7,806 bases of DNA, from the NCBI GenBank assembly GCA_964453205.1, contig CAYVRC010000222.1, positions 1 through 7,806 of the forward strand, read 5' to 3'. Positions 1 through 5,844 of the stretch are shown here, in pieces; within the stretch, counting starts at the first letter, position 1; each line of letters begins with the position of its first letter. The DNA is from Crateriforma sp964453205. Its GTDB lineage: Bacteria; Planctomycetota; Planctomycetia; Pirellulales; Pirellulaceae. A program made the translations under genes and the position numbers. The notes beneath the pieces were generated by a model that ran no database searches, was not told the origin of the DNA, and was given only the letters and a program-made list of their open reading frames with translations.

Positions 1-1516
1 GCGGGATGCCGGTCATTTTCGACACGACTTCGGCGATCACTTCTTCGTCGACGACGCCGTCGGTTTGCTGAGATTTTTCCCGCCATTCTTGAGTGATCTG
101 GTCTTTCTTTTTCCGAAGTTTTTCGGCCTGATCACGCAGGTTGGCGGCTTTTTCGAAGTCTTGGTTGGCGACCGCGTCTTCCTTTTCCTTGTTCAGCTTT
201 TCGACTTCTTCGTCGATTTCTTTCAAGTCCGGCGGACGGGTCATCGTGCGCAATCGGACCCGCGCCCCGGATTCATCGATCACGTCGATGGCTTTATCGG
301 GCAAGCAGCGAGCGGTGATGTATCGCTCGGACATTTCCACGGCGGCGACGACGGCATCGTCGGTGAACTGGACGCGATGGTGTTCTTCGTATCGTTCCCG
401 CAGTCCCTTGATGATCTCGATCGTTTCGGCTTTTCCGGTCGGTTCGACCATGATTTCTTGGAAACGACGGGCCAGGGCGTTGTCCTTTTCGATGTACTTT
501 CGATATTCGTCCAGGGTCGTCGCCCCGATGCACTGGATTTCGCCACGGGCGAGAGCCGGTTTCAGGACGTTGGCCGCGTCGATCGCGCCCTCGGCGCCAC
601 CGGCACCGACGAGCGTGTGCAGTTCGTCGATGAACAGGATGGTGTTTTTGACGCGTCGGACCTCGGTCATGACCGCTTTGATTCGTTCTTCGAATTGGCC
701 ACGGTATTTGGTGCCCGCGACCATCATGGCGAGGTCCAACACGACGATGCGTTTGTCGGCCAGGATTTCGGGGACTTCGCCGCTGATGACTCGCTGTGCA
801 AAGCCTTCGACGATGGCGGTTTTGCCGACGCCGGCTTCGCCCAGGAGGACCGGATTATTTTTGGTCCGGCGACAAAGGATTTGGATCGCGCGTTCGATTT
901 CCCGTTCGCGGCCGATGACCGGGTCGAGTTCGTTTTTCTTGGCCAATTCGGTCAGATCGCGGCCGAAGCTGTCCAGGGCGGGCGTTTTCGACTTGCCGGA
1001 TTTGCCGCTGCTGCTGCCGCCACCGCTGTCGCCCTCGCCGGTCCGTCCGCCACGCTCGCCGACCTCGGCACCTTCCAGGCCGTGGCCCAGCAGGTTCAGG
1101 ACTTCTTCACGCACGTCTTCCAATTTCAGGCCCAGGTTCATCAAGACTTGGGCCGCGACGCCTTCTTGTTCCCGCAACAGTCCCAGCAGAATGTGCTCGG
1201 TGCCGACGTAGCTGTGGTTCAGATTGCGGGCCTCTTCCATCGAATACTCGATGACTTTCTTGGCCCGGGGCGTTTGGGGCAGTTTGCCCACCGTGACCAT
1301 TTCGGGGCCACTTTGGACCAACTTTTCGACTTCCAGGCGGATCTTTCGCAGATCGACCTCGAGGTTTTTCAGGACGTTGGCGGCGACGCCGCTGCCCTCT
1401 TTCACAAGACCCAGCAAGATATGCTCGGTGCCGATGTATTCGTGGTTGAAACGTTGAGCCTCTTGATTGGCCAGTTGCATGACCTTGCGGGCTCGGTCAG
1501 TAAATCGCTCGTACAT
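1..1516 (-). CDS. clpC: ClpC-type AAA+ unfoldase, N-terminal 505 residues (truncated by window edge)
   Basis: Hsp100 ATPase that unfolds substrate proteins and feeds them to the ClpP peptidase in the cytoplasm. Translation from the ATG at 1516-1514 shows two Clp-N repeats, each with TEHILLGL (residues 30-37 and 106-113), then a Gly/Ser-rich linker near 155-175. The first AAA+ module follows, with Walker A GEAGVGKT (226-233), Walker B ending in D297-E298, and the arginine-finger region ARRFQ (349-353). A UVR motif starting DFEKAANLRDQ (453 onward) lies in the middle domain and separates ClpC from ClpA and ClpB. The frame stays open to base 2, ending in MTGIP, just before the second ATPase module. 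Family members are usually about 810-850 residues, so roughly 40% lies outside the window. Upstream of the ATG the minus strand reads ACGAGAACTAAA, a weak GAGAA ribosome-binding site. No stop or frameshift is seen. The ClpC assignment is firm from several independent motifs. Confidence 0.97.
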   Translation of the reverse strand, partial: MYERFTDRARKVMQLANQEAQRFNHEYIGTEHILLGLVKEGSGVAANVLKNLEVDLRKIRLEVEKLVQSGPEMVTVGKLPQTPRAKKVIEYSMEEARNLNHSYVGTEHILLGLLREQEGVAAQVLMNLGLKLEDVREEVLNLLGHGLEGAEVGERGGRTGEGDSGGGSSSGKSGKSKTPALDSFGRDLTELAKKNELDPVIGREREIERAIQILCRRTKNNPVLLGEAGVGKTAIVEGFAQRVISGEVPEILADKRIVVLDLAMMVAGTKYRGQFEERIKAVMTEVRRVKNTILFIDELHTLVGAGGAEGAIDAANVLKPALARGEIQCIGATTLDEYRKYIEKDNALARRFQEIMVEPTGKAETIEIIKGLRERYEEHHRVQFTDDAVVAAVEMSERYITARCLPDKAIDVIDESGARVRLRTMTRPPDLKEIDEEVEKLNKEKEDAVANQDFEKAANLRDQAEKLRKKKDQITQEWREKSQQTDGVVDEEVIAEVVSKMTGIP

Positions 1517-1528
1517 TTTAGTTCTCGT

Positions 1529-1557
1529 TGTCCAGGTCGTTGCCGTGTCCAGGTCGT
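1529..1557. repeat. 12-bp direct repeat in the clpC leader
   Basis: TGTCCAGGTCGT occurs at 1529-1540 and again, identically, at 1546-1557, a 17-bp period. On the clpC strand the copies lie about 13-41 nt upstream of the start codon, inside the presumed 5' leader. The rest of the 262-bp gap (1517-1778) between clpC and the upstream gene shows no other recognisable element. In particular I see no CIRCE-type inverted repeat. The repeat could be an operator or chance, and the sequence alone does not decide. Confidence 0.45.
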
Positions 1558-1778
1558 CTCTGGCTGGCGGGTGACTGTCAAACTGGCGAATCGTTCGTCA
1601 ATGAAAGGTTGTAGGAAGCAAACCGTAGGCCACCGAGAAGGCGGACACCGAATTTGATGCCACCGACGGTGCCAAAACGTTGGGGAAAAACGATGCCGAA
1701 ACGCTTTTCGAACGGTTCTAGCGGCTGCGAGTGGAGGGCCCCTCGAAGCATCCGACGGTTTCGATTCTACCGGTTAAG

Positions 1779-2336
1779 TTAAATTGCGGGGATGGGAGCT
1801 TGTGCAGTTCGTGACAAACGTTTGCGCTCGGCGGCGACTTCCAACCACCATCGATCGGCGGCTTCGACCTTTTCGATTTCACCCAGCAAAACCTCGGCCG
1901 ATTCGGTCCGGTCGGTGTGCCGATAAACGCCGCACAGCAGGAGCAAAGCGGGCGGGTCACGGGGCTCAATTGCTAGCGTTTCGGTCAAAAGTTTTTCCGC
2001 GGTTTTCCATTGGCCCGCCAGATAGGCCGCGTGAGCTTCGCGGAATCGGTCGGGTCGATCGCTGATTTCTCGGGGCACCAGCAAGGCGGGGAGCTCCCGA
2101 AAGCTTCGCGAGACCCAAAAGCCCCACACGATCAAGCCGATCCAAAACGCGATGCGCGGGAGTCCGCCGGCCAGCCAACCCGGGTAGATGAACTGAGAAA
2201 CGAGCAACCAGTTCACGGCAAACGCAAAAATGATCGCCACGGGCAGCCCCGACATCCGCCCCCGCCACCACAAATCCGCCATCCCCGGCCAGAGGCAGGT
2301 GGCGTAGTGCGGCCAAGAAAGCGACGTCCGTTTCAT
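1779..2336 (-). CDS. Two-helix membrane protein with TPR-like C-terminal region
   Basis: A 185-residue protein of unknown specific function. From the ATG at 2336-2334 it starts with a short basic, Trp-rich segment containing YATCLWPGMADLWWRGR (11-27). Two hydrophobic stretches follow at about 30-50 and 58-77, likely a membrane hairpin. The soluble tail from about 96 contains AHAAYLAGQWKTAEKLL, then a helix pair around LALLLLCGVYRH-like sequence and ESAEVLLGEIEKVE. The A-x-x-x-Y-L-A-G-x-W-x-x-A spacing is typical of a tetratricopeptide repeat, a protein-protein interaction module. The reading frame extends up to 2402, but that extension is encoded by the dispersed repeat at 2391-2430, so I prefer the ATG at 2336. 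There is no clear Shine-Dalgarno sequence before it. The gene ends 262 bp before clpC on the same strand. Co-transcription is possible but not shown. Confidence is high that it codes, low on role. Confidence 0.8.
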   Translation of the reverse strand: MKRTSLSWPHYATCLWPGMADLWWRGRMSGLPVAIIFAFAVNWLLVSQFIYPGWLAGGLPRIAFWIGLIVWGFWVSRSFRELPALLVPREISDRPDRFREAHAAYLAGQWKTAEKLLTETLAIEPRDPPALLLLCGVYRHTDRTESAEVLLGEIEKVEAADRWWLEVAAERKRLSRTAQAPIPAI

Positions 2337-2390
2337 GGCTCGAATGCTACGACTTCCCACGGTCCCATCGCAAGACAAACTCCCTCCTCC

Positions 2391-2430
2391 AATTGGTGCC
2401 ACCCACCTAATGTTGGCGACTCCGAGAAGG
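2391..2430. repeat. Dispersed repeat, copy 1 (GGTGCCACCCAC core)
   Basis: The stretch 2391-2412 matches 2877-2898 at 21 of 22 positions. Similarity continues more weakly through a shared CTCCGA(g)AAGG to 2430. The core contains GGTGCCACC, a small palindrome with one central base. This copy sits about 55 bp upstream of the start codon of the TPR-like membrane protein, in the gap after the 159-residue gene. The short length, palindromic core and several copies within 550 bp resemble REP-type elements. That class assignment is inference. Confidence 0.75.
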
Positions 2431-2507
2431 GGAAGGTGATGGAACGGATGGGACCGGATCGACAGATAGATCGTCGGTGGCAGCGGAAAAGTGCTGACAG
2501 CGTGGAC

Positions 2508-2987
2508 TTACGGCGTCGAGCTACGGGTTGTCGCGAATTGGCGGACGCTGGGGACCGTCAGCCCCCGCTTCTCGGCCAGGTAGCGGATCGCCCGCTCGAA
2601 GTAGGGGAACGGGAGGCTGCGGTTTCTTTTCAATGCGTATCGTTCGACAGCGACGATCAGCTTGACGTCCAGTTTTCCGGTTTCGACCTGCTTGACGATG
2701 AATTTGATGAAAGCCTGTTGGTCGTCGTCGACGGCGCGGAGTCGGTTGATGAGTTGTTCCTGCAGGTTGGCCATCCGATCCTGCTCGCTCGACAAGATGC
2801 GGCCGGGTGTGATTTGAGCGGTCCCCGGTGGTATCGCCGATAGAAAAAACCCGACGAATACCAACACCCCAATCCCAATCGGTGCCACCCACCTAATGGA
2901 CGCTGCTCCGAAAGGTGCCACCCACTTTCTCGGGCTCGGATCGGTGGGGCGGTGGGCCGGTTTCGTTCGGCTGGGGATCGTTTTCAC
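2508..2987 (-). CDS. Hypothetical exported or membrane-anchored protein with a repeat-derived N-terminal insert
   Basis: A 159-residue protein I do not recognise. The start chosen is the GTG at 2987-2985, because the minus strand carries AGGAG at 3000-2996, eight bases upstream. The frame is open back to 3218 but has no comparable ribosome site there. The N-terminus is basic and Pro-rich (1-21). A segment encoded by two copies of the dispersed repeat follows, both read as W-V-A-P (W22-P25 and W33-P36). A hydrophobic stretch at about 37-52 ending PPGTAQ then resembles a signal peptide or anchor. Residues 60-159 are soluble and look helical, with LQEQLINRLRAVDDDQQ (75-91) and a basic YALKRNRSLPFPYFERAIRYL region (117-137). 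No catalytic motif is visible. The long charged n-region before the hydrophobic core is odd and is partly explained by the repeat. A start at the internal GTG at 2867 is an alternative but lacks a ribosome site. Confidence 0.72.
   Translation of the reverse strand: MKTIPSRTKPAHRPTDPSPRKWVAPFGAASIRWVAPIGIGVLVFVGFFLSAIPPGTAQITPGRILSSEQDRMANLQEQLINRLRAVDDDQQAFIKFIVKQVETGKLDVKLIVAVERYALKRNRSLPFPYFERAIRYLAEKRGLTVPSVRQFATTRSSTP
2877..2925. repeat. Dispersed repeat, copies 2 and 3, inside a coding sequence
   Basis: The core GGTGCCACCCAC occurs at 2881-2892 and again at 2914-2925. The first of these belongs to a longer unit nearly identical to the one at 2391-2412. The two cores are 33 bp apart, a multiple of three, so both are read in the same frame of the minus-strand gene. 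The link between them, CTCCGAAAGG, is also shared with the copy at 2391-2430. See the coding entry for the effect on the protein. Confidence 0.78.
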
Positions 2988-2995
2988 GGCGGGGA

Positions 2996-3000
2996 CTCCT
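2996..3000 (-). promoter_or_regulatory. Shine-Dalgarno AGGAG deciding the GTG start at 2987
   Basis: The minus strand reads AGGAG followed by eight bases (TCCCCGCC) and then GTGAAAACG. This is the only well-spaced ribosome-binding sequence found in front of a start codon in this open frame, and it fixes the likely start of the 159-residue gene. Confidence 0.65.
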
Positions 3001-3404
3001 GGCGTGGCGGTGCGTCTGCCTTTGCCCGCCGCGTGGCGGGTCCGTCGGCGCGGCGGCATTCGGACTCCTGCGTAGCACCGCCCGGCGTCTCGGCTCAAGA
3101 CCATTTGGCCAAGGTTGGTACGTCCAATTTTGCTAGCAACTGACAAGCTGGGGCGTTTGCCGATTCCTTGCGGCGCGGGTTCGGTTCGGTCTGGCAGGGT
3201 TAAGCCGATTGGTTGCATGTCGCCGGGAAATCAACCGAAGAATCCTTTCGATGAGGCCGATCGGTGCTCGCGGGGAAAACCGTCGGGCATCGGCTGCTTG
3301 TCGACGGAAGCGAGGTTCTGACCGGGAACCGAGCGACCGGCTTGACCATGTTCACAAACGAATGACGCCGCTGCGGTGGCAAGACACTCGGAAGGATTCG
3401 ACGA
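3001..3404. other. Divergent intergenic region with a short GC hairpin
   Basis: This gap of about 400 bp separates the minus-strand 159-residue gene from the plus-strand lipoprotein gene, so it should hold promoters for both. I cannot identify convincing -35/-10 pairs. One perfect 6-bp stem with a 4-base loop, CCCGCC-GCGT-GGCGGG, lies at 3025-3040, which would be in the leader of the minus-strand gene. It has no T-tract on either side and so is not a standard terminator. Open frames through the region have unlikely compositions and no ribosome sites. Confidence 0.5.
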
Positions 3405-3836
3405 ATGAATCGTTGGCTTATGATCGGATCGTTGGTGGGTCTGTTGGCTTGCACCACCGGATGCTTGCACCACAACACGCGGGGCGGCTGCAATTCGGGC
3501 ACCTGCCAGAGCGGCAGCTGCAACAGTGGCAACTGCAACCAGTGCAGCGGTGGCACGGGCTTGCTGGGCCGTTTGGGCAACAAATCGTGCAACGGCGGCG
3601 CGTGCGGCGGCAACTGCCGAACCGGATGCGTCCCTGGGGCGATGGGTTGGCAACAAGGCGGGCTGGATTTCAGTTCGCACTTGAACCCGGGTCTGCTGGG
3701 TCATAACACGGGTGCGGCGATCCAAAGCCAACCGTTCCAGCCCGGCCCGCCTTCGGCTCAAGTCGCTTACCCGTACTACACGCATCGCGGCCCCCGAGAC
3801 TTCTTGTTGGACAATCCGCCGACGATCGGTCGCTAG
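3405..3836 (+). CDS. Small cysteine-rich lipoprotein
   Basis: A 143-residue exported protein of unknown function. The ATG is preceded by AAGGA with an eight-base spacer. MNRWLMIGSLVGLLACTTGC is a short lipoprotein-type signal. Lipidation could be at C16 (LLAC fits the lipobox best) or C20 (CTTGC). The mature part begins with a cysteine-rich domain holding Cys at 29, 34, 39, 44, 47, 62, 67, 71 and 75. Three consecutive five-residue units of the form C-x-S-G-x occupy 29-43. The C-terminal half (about 80-143) is low in cysteine and rich in Gly, Pro and Gln, with a YPYYTHRGPRDFLLDNPPT tail (122-140) and no recognised domain. The protein would sit on a membrane facing the periplasm. The cysteines may form disulfides or bind metal, which the sequence cannot settle. 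It stands alone, more than 200 bp before cysE. Confidence 0.88.
   Translation: MNRWLMIGSLVGLLACTTGCLHHNTRGGCNSGTCQSGSCNSGNCNQCSGGTGLLGRLGNKSCNGGACGGNCRTGCVPGAMGWQQGGLDFSSHLNPGLLGHNTGAAIQSQPFQPGPPSAQVAYPYYTHRGPRDFLLDNPPTIGR
3489..3533 (+). repeat. Three 15-bp coding units (C-x-S-G-x)
   Basis: Three in-frame 15-base units, each starting TGC and encoding Cys-x-Ser-Gly-x, follow one another without gaps. A degenerate continuation, C-N-Q-C-S-G-G, comes after. Serine codons differ between the units (TCG, AGC, AGT), so the array is not freshly duplicated and the protein pattern is probably maintained. Confidence 0.75.
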
Positions 3837-4044
3837 GGTCCGAGAGAATCGAAAGCCTGTCTCGTTGAGTGAATTTCGCCGAACGTCCGTCTTTTCGGGC
3901 GAACGGCGGCACCCGACGGCCGGACCCGACGGCTGACCGGCTTGCAATGACGGGCGGGTTCCCTTGTGATGAACCTTGTCCGGCACGATGCCCTCGTAGA
4001 CTGATCGATGAACCGCGCGAGATGATTTTCAAGGGTGACGCACT

Positions 4045-5019
4045 GTGGCTTCCGATTTTCGGCTCAAAGAACAGCTTCCCCGACTGACCGAAGCGATCGT
4101 TGCGACCTACACCAACGACGACTCGCTGAATCACCTCGGGCACTGCGCGTTGCCCAGTTACACGGCCGTCGTCGACATCCTGCTGGACTTGAAGGACGTC
4201 TTGTACCCGGGATACCGTCGCAAGACGGGGCTGCACAGCGGCAACATCCAGTATTACGTCGGCGGACTGATCGATTCGCTGCACGATTCGCTGACCGCAC
4301 AGATCGCCCGCGCTTTGCAGCACGAAGACCGCGTCAAACACAATCACAACGATTGTGAGAGCGAGATCGATTTCGAGGCCAAAGGTCAGGCGATGGCGAT
4401 CGAGATGCTCAAGCGGATCCCTGACCTTCGCCGCATCTTGGCCACCGACGTCCGAGCCGCGTTCGATGGCGATCCGGCTTGTCAAACGACCGACGAGATC
4501 GTTTTTTGCTATCCGGGCTTCGATGCCGTCACGGTGTACCGGATCGCCCACGCGTTGGTCGAACTGCAGGTCCCTTTCATCCCGCGGATGATGACCGAGT
4601 GGGCGCACAAGCAAACCGGGATCGACATTCACCCTGGTGCGGAGATCGGGGAGTACTTTTTCATCGATCACGGGACCGGCGTCGTGATCGGAGAGACTTG
4701 TGAGATCGGCAACCACGTCAAGCTGTACCAGGGCGTCACGCTGGGCGCGTTGAGCTTCCCCACCGACGCCGATGGGCAACTGATCCGCGGCAAGAAACGT
4801 CATCCGACGATCGAAGATCGCGTCGTGGTCTATGCCAACGCGACGATTCTCGGCGGACGTACCGTCGTCGGCCGCGAGAGCGTGATCGGTTCGAGTGTTT
4901 GGATCACAAAAAGCGTTTCGCCGGGCACCACGGTCACGCTTGAAAAGCCTCAATTGCGTGTCAAAGGGGCGGCGGGCGAGCCGGACGCCTTGGCGACCGT
5001 CGCCAATTTCCAAATTTGA
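4045..5019 (+). CDS. cysE: Serine O-acetyltransferase (EpsC/CysE type)
   Basis: Cytoplasmic enzyme that transfers acetyl from acetyl-CoA to L-serine, giving O-acetylserine for cysteine synthesis. The start is GTG at 4045, with AAGGG ending nine bases upstream. An upstream ATG at 4022 is out of frame. Residues 1 to about 185 form the helical N-terminal domain. Residues about 190-300 are the left-handed beta-helix, with hexapeptide repeats such as VVIGETCEIGNHVKLYQGVTLGA. Conserved catalytic positions are visible: D194 in IDIHP, H209 in IDHGTG (equivalent to E. coli CysE His158), and H253 in KKRHP. At 324 residues it is longer than E. coli CysE (273) and matches the long-N-terminus EpsC-like group. 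Its C-terminus (EKPQLRVKG) replaces the GVPAR end of the E. coli enzyme, and I see no typical C-terminal Ile tail beyond the final Ile itself. No cysteine-synthase gene or riboswitch is adjacent. The family call is secure. Confidence 0.95.
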   Translation: MASDFRLKEQLPRLTEAIVATYTNDDSLNHLGHCALPSYTAVVDILLDLKDVLYPGYRRKTGLHSGNIQYYVGGLIDSLHDSLTAQIARALQHEDRVKHNHNDCESEIDFEAKGQAMAIEMLKRIPDLRRILATDVRAAFDGDPACQTTDEIVFCYPGFDAVTVYRIAHALVELQVPFIPRMMTEWAHKQTGIDIHPGAEIGEYFFIDHGTGVVIGETCEIGNHVKLYQGVTLGALSFPTDADGQLIRGKKRHPTIEDRVVVYANATILGGRTVVGRESVIGSSVWITKSVSPGTTVTLEKPQLRVKGAAGEPDALATVANFQI

Positions 5020-5181
5020 TCCGCAGCAACGCGATTCGATCGCGGCCGCCGGGCGGGCCTGGTGGCGACCGAACGGCGACGCGGGACACGACGGCTGATC
5101 GCCCCCTGGTGAAGCCGGCGGACTGCACGCTTGCCCCGCGGGACGCCTTGAAAGTCCAACCCGACCCGAACCTGCAGCTAT

Positions 5182-5203
5182 GTAAGCGTTCTTTCTTCCC
5201 GTG
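5182..5203 (+). repeat. Left terminal inverted repeat of the IS66 element
   Basis: This 22-bp terminus begins GTAAGCGTTC and ends CCCGTG. It pairs with 7643-7664 with four mismatches, at positions 5, 12, 15 and 16. Immediately inside it, TTGACG at 5204-5209 resembles a -35 box, but no matching -10 is present at the usual distance. Confidence 0.88.
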
Positions 5204-5219
5204 TTGACGGGAGCGGTAG

Positions 5220-5254
5220 CGTGGTGGGTTTCTCTCCACGTTTCCGAGAAACCC
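5220..5254 (+). promoter_or_regulatory. Hairpin sequestering the translation start of the fused tnpAB gene
   Basis: GGGTTTCTC (5226-5234) and GAGAAACCC (5246-5254) are perfect 9-bp inverted complements with an 11-base loop. The second arm ends directly against the ATG at 5255 and contains GAGA, the only Shine-Dalgarno-like bases there. A second stem, CGTGG (5220-5224) with CCACG (5236-5240), encloses the first arm in its loop, so the two could compete or form an H-type pseudoknot. Other IS elements are known to block translation from read-through transcripts with start-site hairpins. A similar role here is inference. Confidence 0.65.
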
Positions 5255-5758
5255 ATGACGCGATTTCCCGACCCTCTGCTTGCCCAGCGGTGGCGAGAAC
5301 GGCTCGAGCGGTTTGCCGTATCCGACTTGACCATCGCCGAGTTCTGTCGACTCGAAGGCTATTCGCAACCCTCCTTCTATCAGTGGCGGCGGAAACTCGC
5401 CGATAGTGATGGGCCAGAAACGGCTCGCTTCGTGCCAGTGGAACTTGATTCCGGCGATCTTTGCCGCCCACATGCCGGCAGCATTCAGGTCGATCTGTTC
5501 TCCGGTCACTTGTTCGTCTTCTTCAATCGTCGGCGCGACTACGTCAAAATTCTTGCATGGGATCACGACGGGCTTTCGATCTGGTCCAAGCGACTGGAGC
5601 GCGGCACGTTTGAGAAGTTGGCTCGAAAAGCCGATGGCGATTCTGAGATCGACTCGGCCGAGCTTGTCATGATGCTCTGCGGCGTGCAGATCGAGGGCAC
5701 GGTTCGACGAAAACGGTACTCGATCGATCCCAAAAATGATCACGGTAGAGCGGCTTGA
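5255..5758 (+). CDS. Fused, internally deleted IS66 accessory protein (TnpA N-part + TnpB C-part)
   Basis: IS66 elements usually encode TnpA, a small helix-turn-helix protein, and TnpB, a PF05717-type protein of about 115 residues, as separate overlapping genes needed with TnpC for transposition. Here one 167-residue protein starts at ATG 5255. Residues 1-78 are TnpA-like, with a helix-turn-helix region TIAEFCRLEGYSQPSFYQWRRKLA (26-49). From about residue 80 it is TnpB-like: DLFSGHLFVFFNRRRDYVKILAWD, then LSIWSKRLERGTFE (107-120) and a tail VRRKRYSIDPKNDHG. Missing are the TnpA C-terminus and the TnpB N-terminal block that normally carries a TDMRK-like motif. The junction lies around V79-D80-L81 (5489-5497), where both parents plausibly share a V/x-D-L sequence. 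The frame is open further upstream to a TTG, but ATG 5255 gives the conserved MTRFPDPLLAQ start. Function as a transposition factor is doubtful. Confidence 0.85.
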   Translation: MTRFPDPLLAQRWRERLERFAVSDLTIAEFCRLEGYSQPSFYQWRRKLADSDGPETARFVPVELDSGDLCRPHAGSIQVDLFSGHLFVFFNRRRDYVKILAWDHDGLSIWSKRLERGTFEKLARKADGDSEIDSAELVMMLCGVQIEGTVRRKRYSIDPKNDHGRAA

Positions 5759-5789
5759 ACATCACGACCGAAGCCTTTTGAAAATCGAC

Positions 5790-5821
5790 AACGCAAGGTG
5801 TTTCGATGCCTTGCGTTTTTT
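5790..5821 (+). terminator. Intrinsic terminator between fused tnpAB and tnpC
   Basis: AACGCAAGG (5790-5798) pairs perfectly with CCTTGCGTT (5809-5817) across a 10-base loop. The second arm runs straight into a six-T tract (5816-5821). This is a textbook rho-independent terminator on the plus strand. It lies 31 bp after the stop of the fused gene and 23 bp before tnpC, so it should lower transcription of the transposase from any promoter at the left end. Confidence 0.85.
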
Positions 5822-5844
5822 GTGGGTCGCGCTAAAACAGACGC

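Noticed and set aside
65..1657. A 530-codon plus-strand open frame
   Set aside because: It lies antisense to clpC, is extremely rich in Phe and Asp as expected from reading Glu/Lys/Val codons backwards, and has no family features. The clpC frame on the other strand carries every Clp motif.
1517..1778. CIRCE or other heat-shock operator upstream of clpC
   Set aside because: No TTAGCACTC/GAGTGCTAA-type inverted repeat or near match is present.
2337..2402. Upstream extension of the TPR-like membrane protein to a start at 2402
   Set aside because: The extra residues come from the dispersed repeat and a Gly/Ser-rich spacer. The conserved-looking protein begins at the ATG at 2336.
2010..2843. A 277-codon plus-strand open frame
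   Set aside because: It overlaps two better-supported minus-strand genes and the dispersed repeat, has very high Arg/Pro/Gln/Asp content and shows no motif.
2988..3218. N-terminal extension of the 159-residue gene to 3218
   Set aside because: The added residues are Arg/Pro-rich with no ribosome site at the upstream starts, whereas AGGAG is well placed for the GTG at 2987.
3877..3908. Possible terminator after the lipoprotein gene (CGCCG...CGGCG)
   Set aside because: The stem is only five pairs plus a broken extension, the loop is long and there is no following T-tract.
5016..5207. Small plus-strand open frame between cysE and the IS
   Set aside because: It has no ribosome site, has a biased composition and runs into the IS inverted repeat. 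I also considered it as a gene interrupted by the IS, but the right flank gives no matching continuation.
5226..5254. The tnpAB start hairpin as a terminator
   Set aside because: The stem is followed by the ATG rather than a T-tract, so a translational role fits better.
3670..5334. A 554-codon minus-strand open frame
   Set aside because: It is antisense to the serine acetyltransferase and runs across the IS66 left end. Its translation is low-complexity Arg/Asp-rich and no domain is visible.
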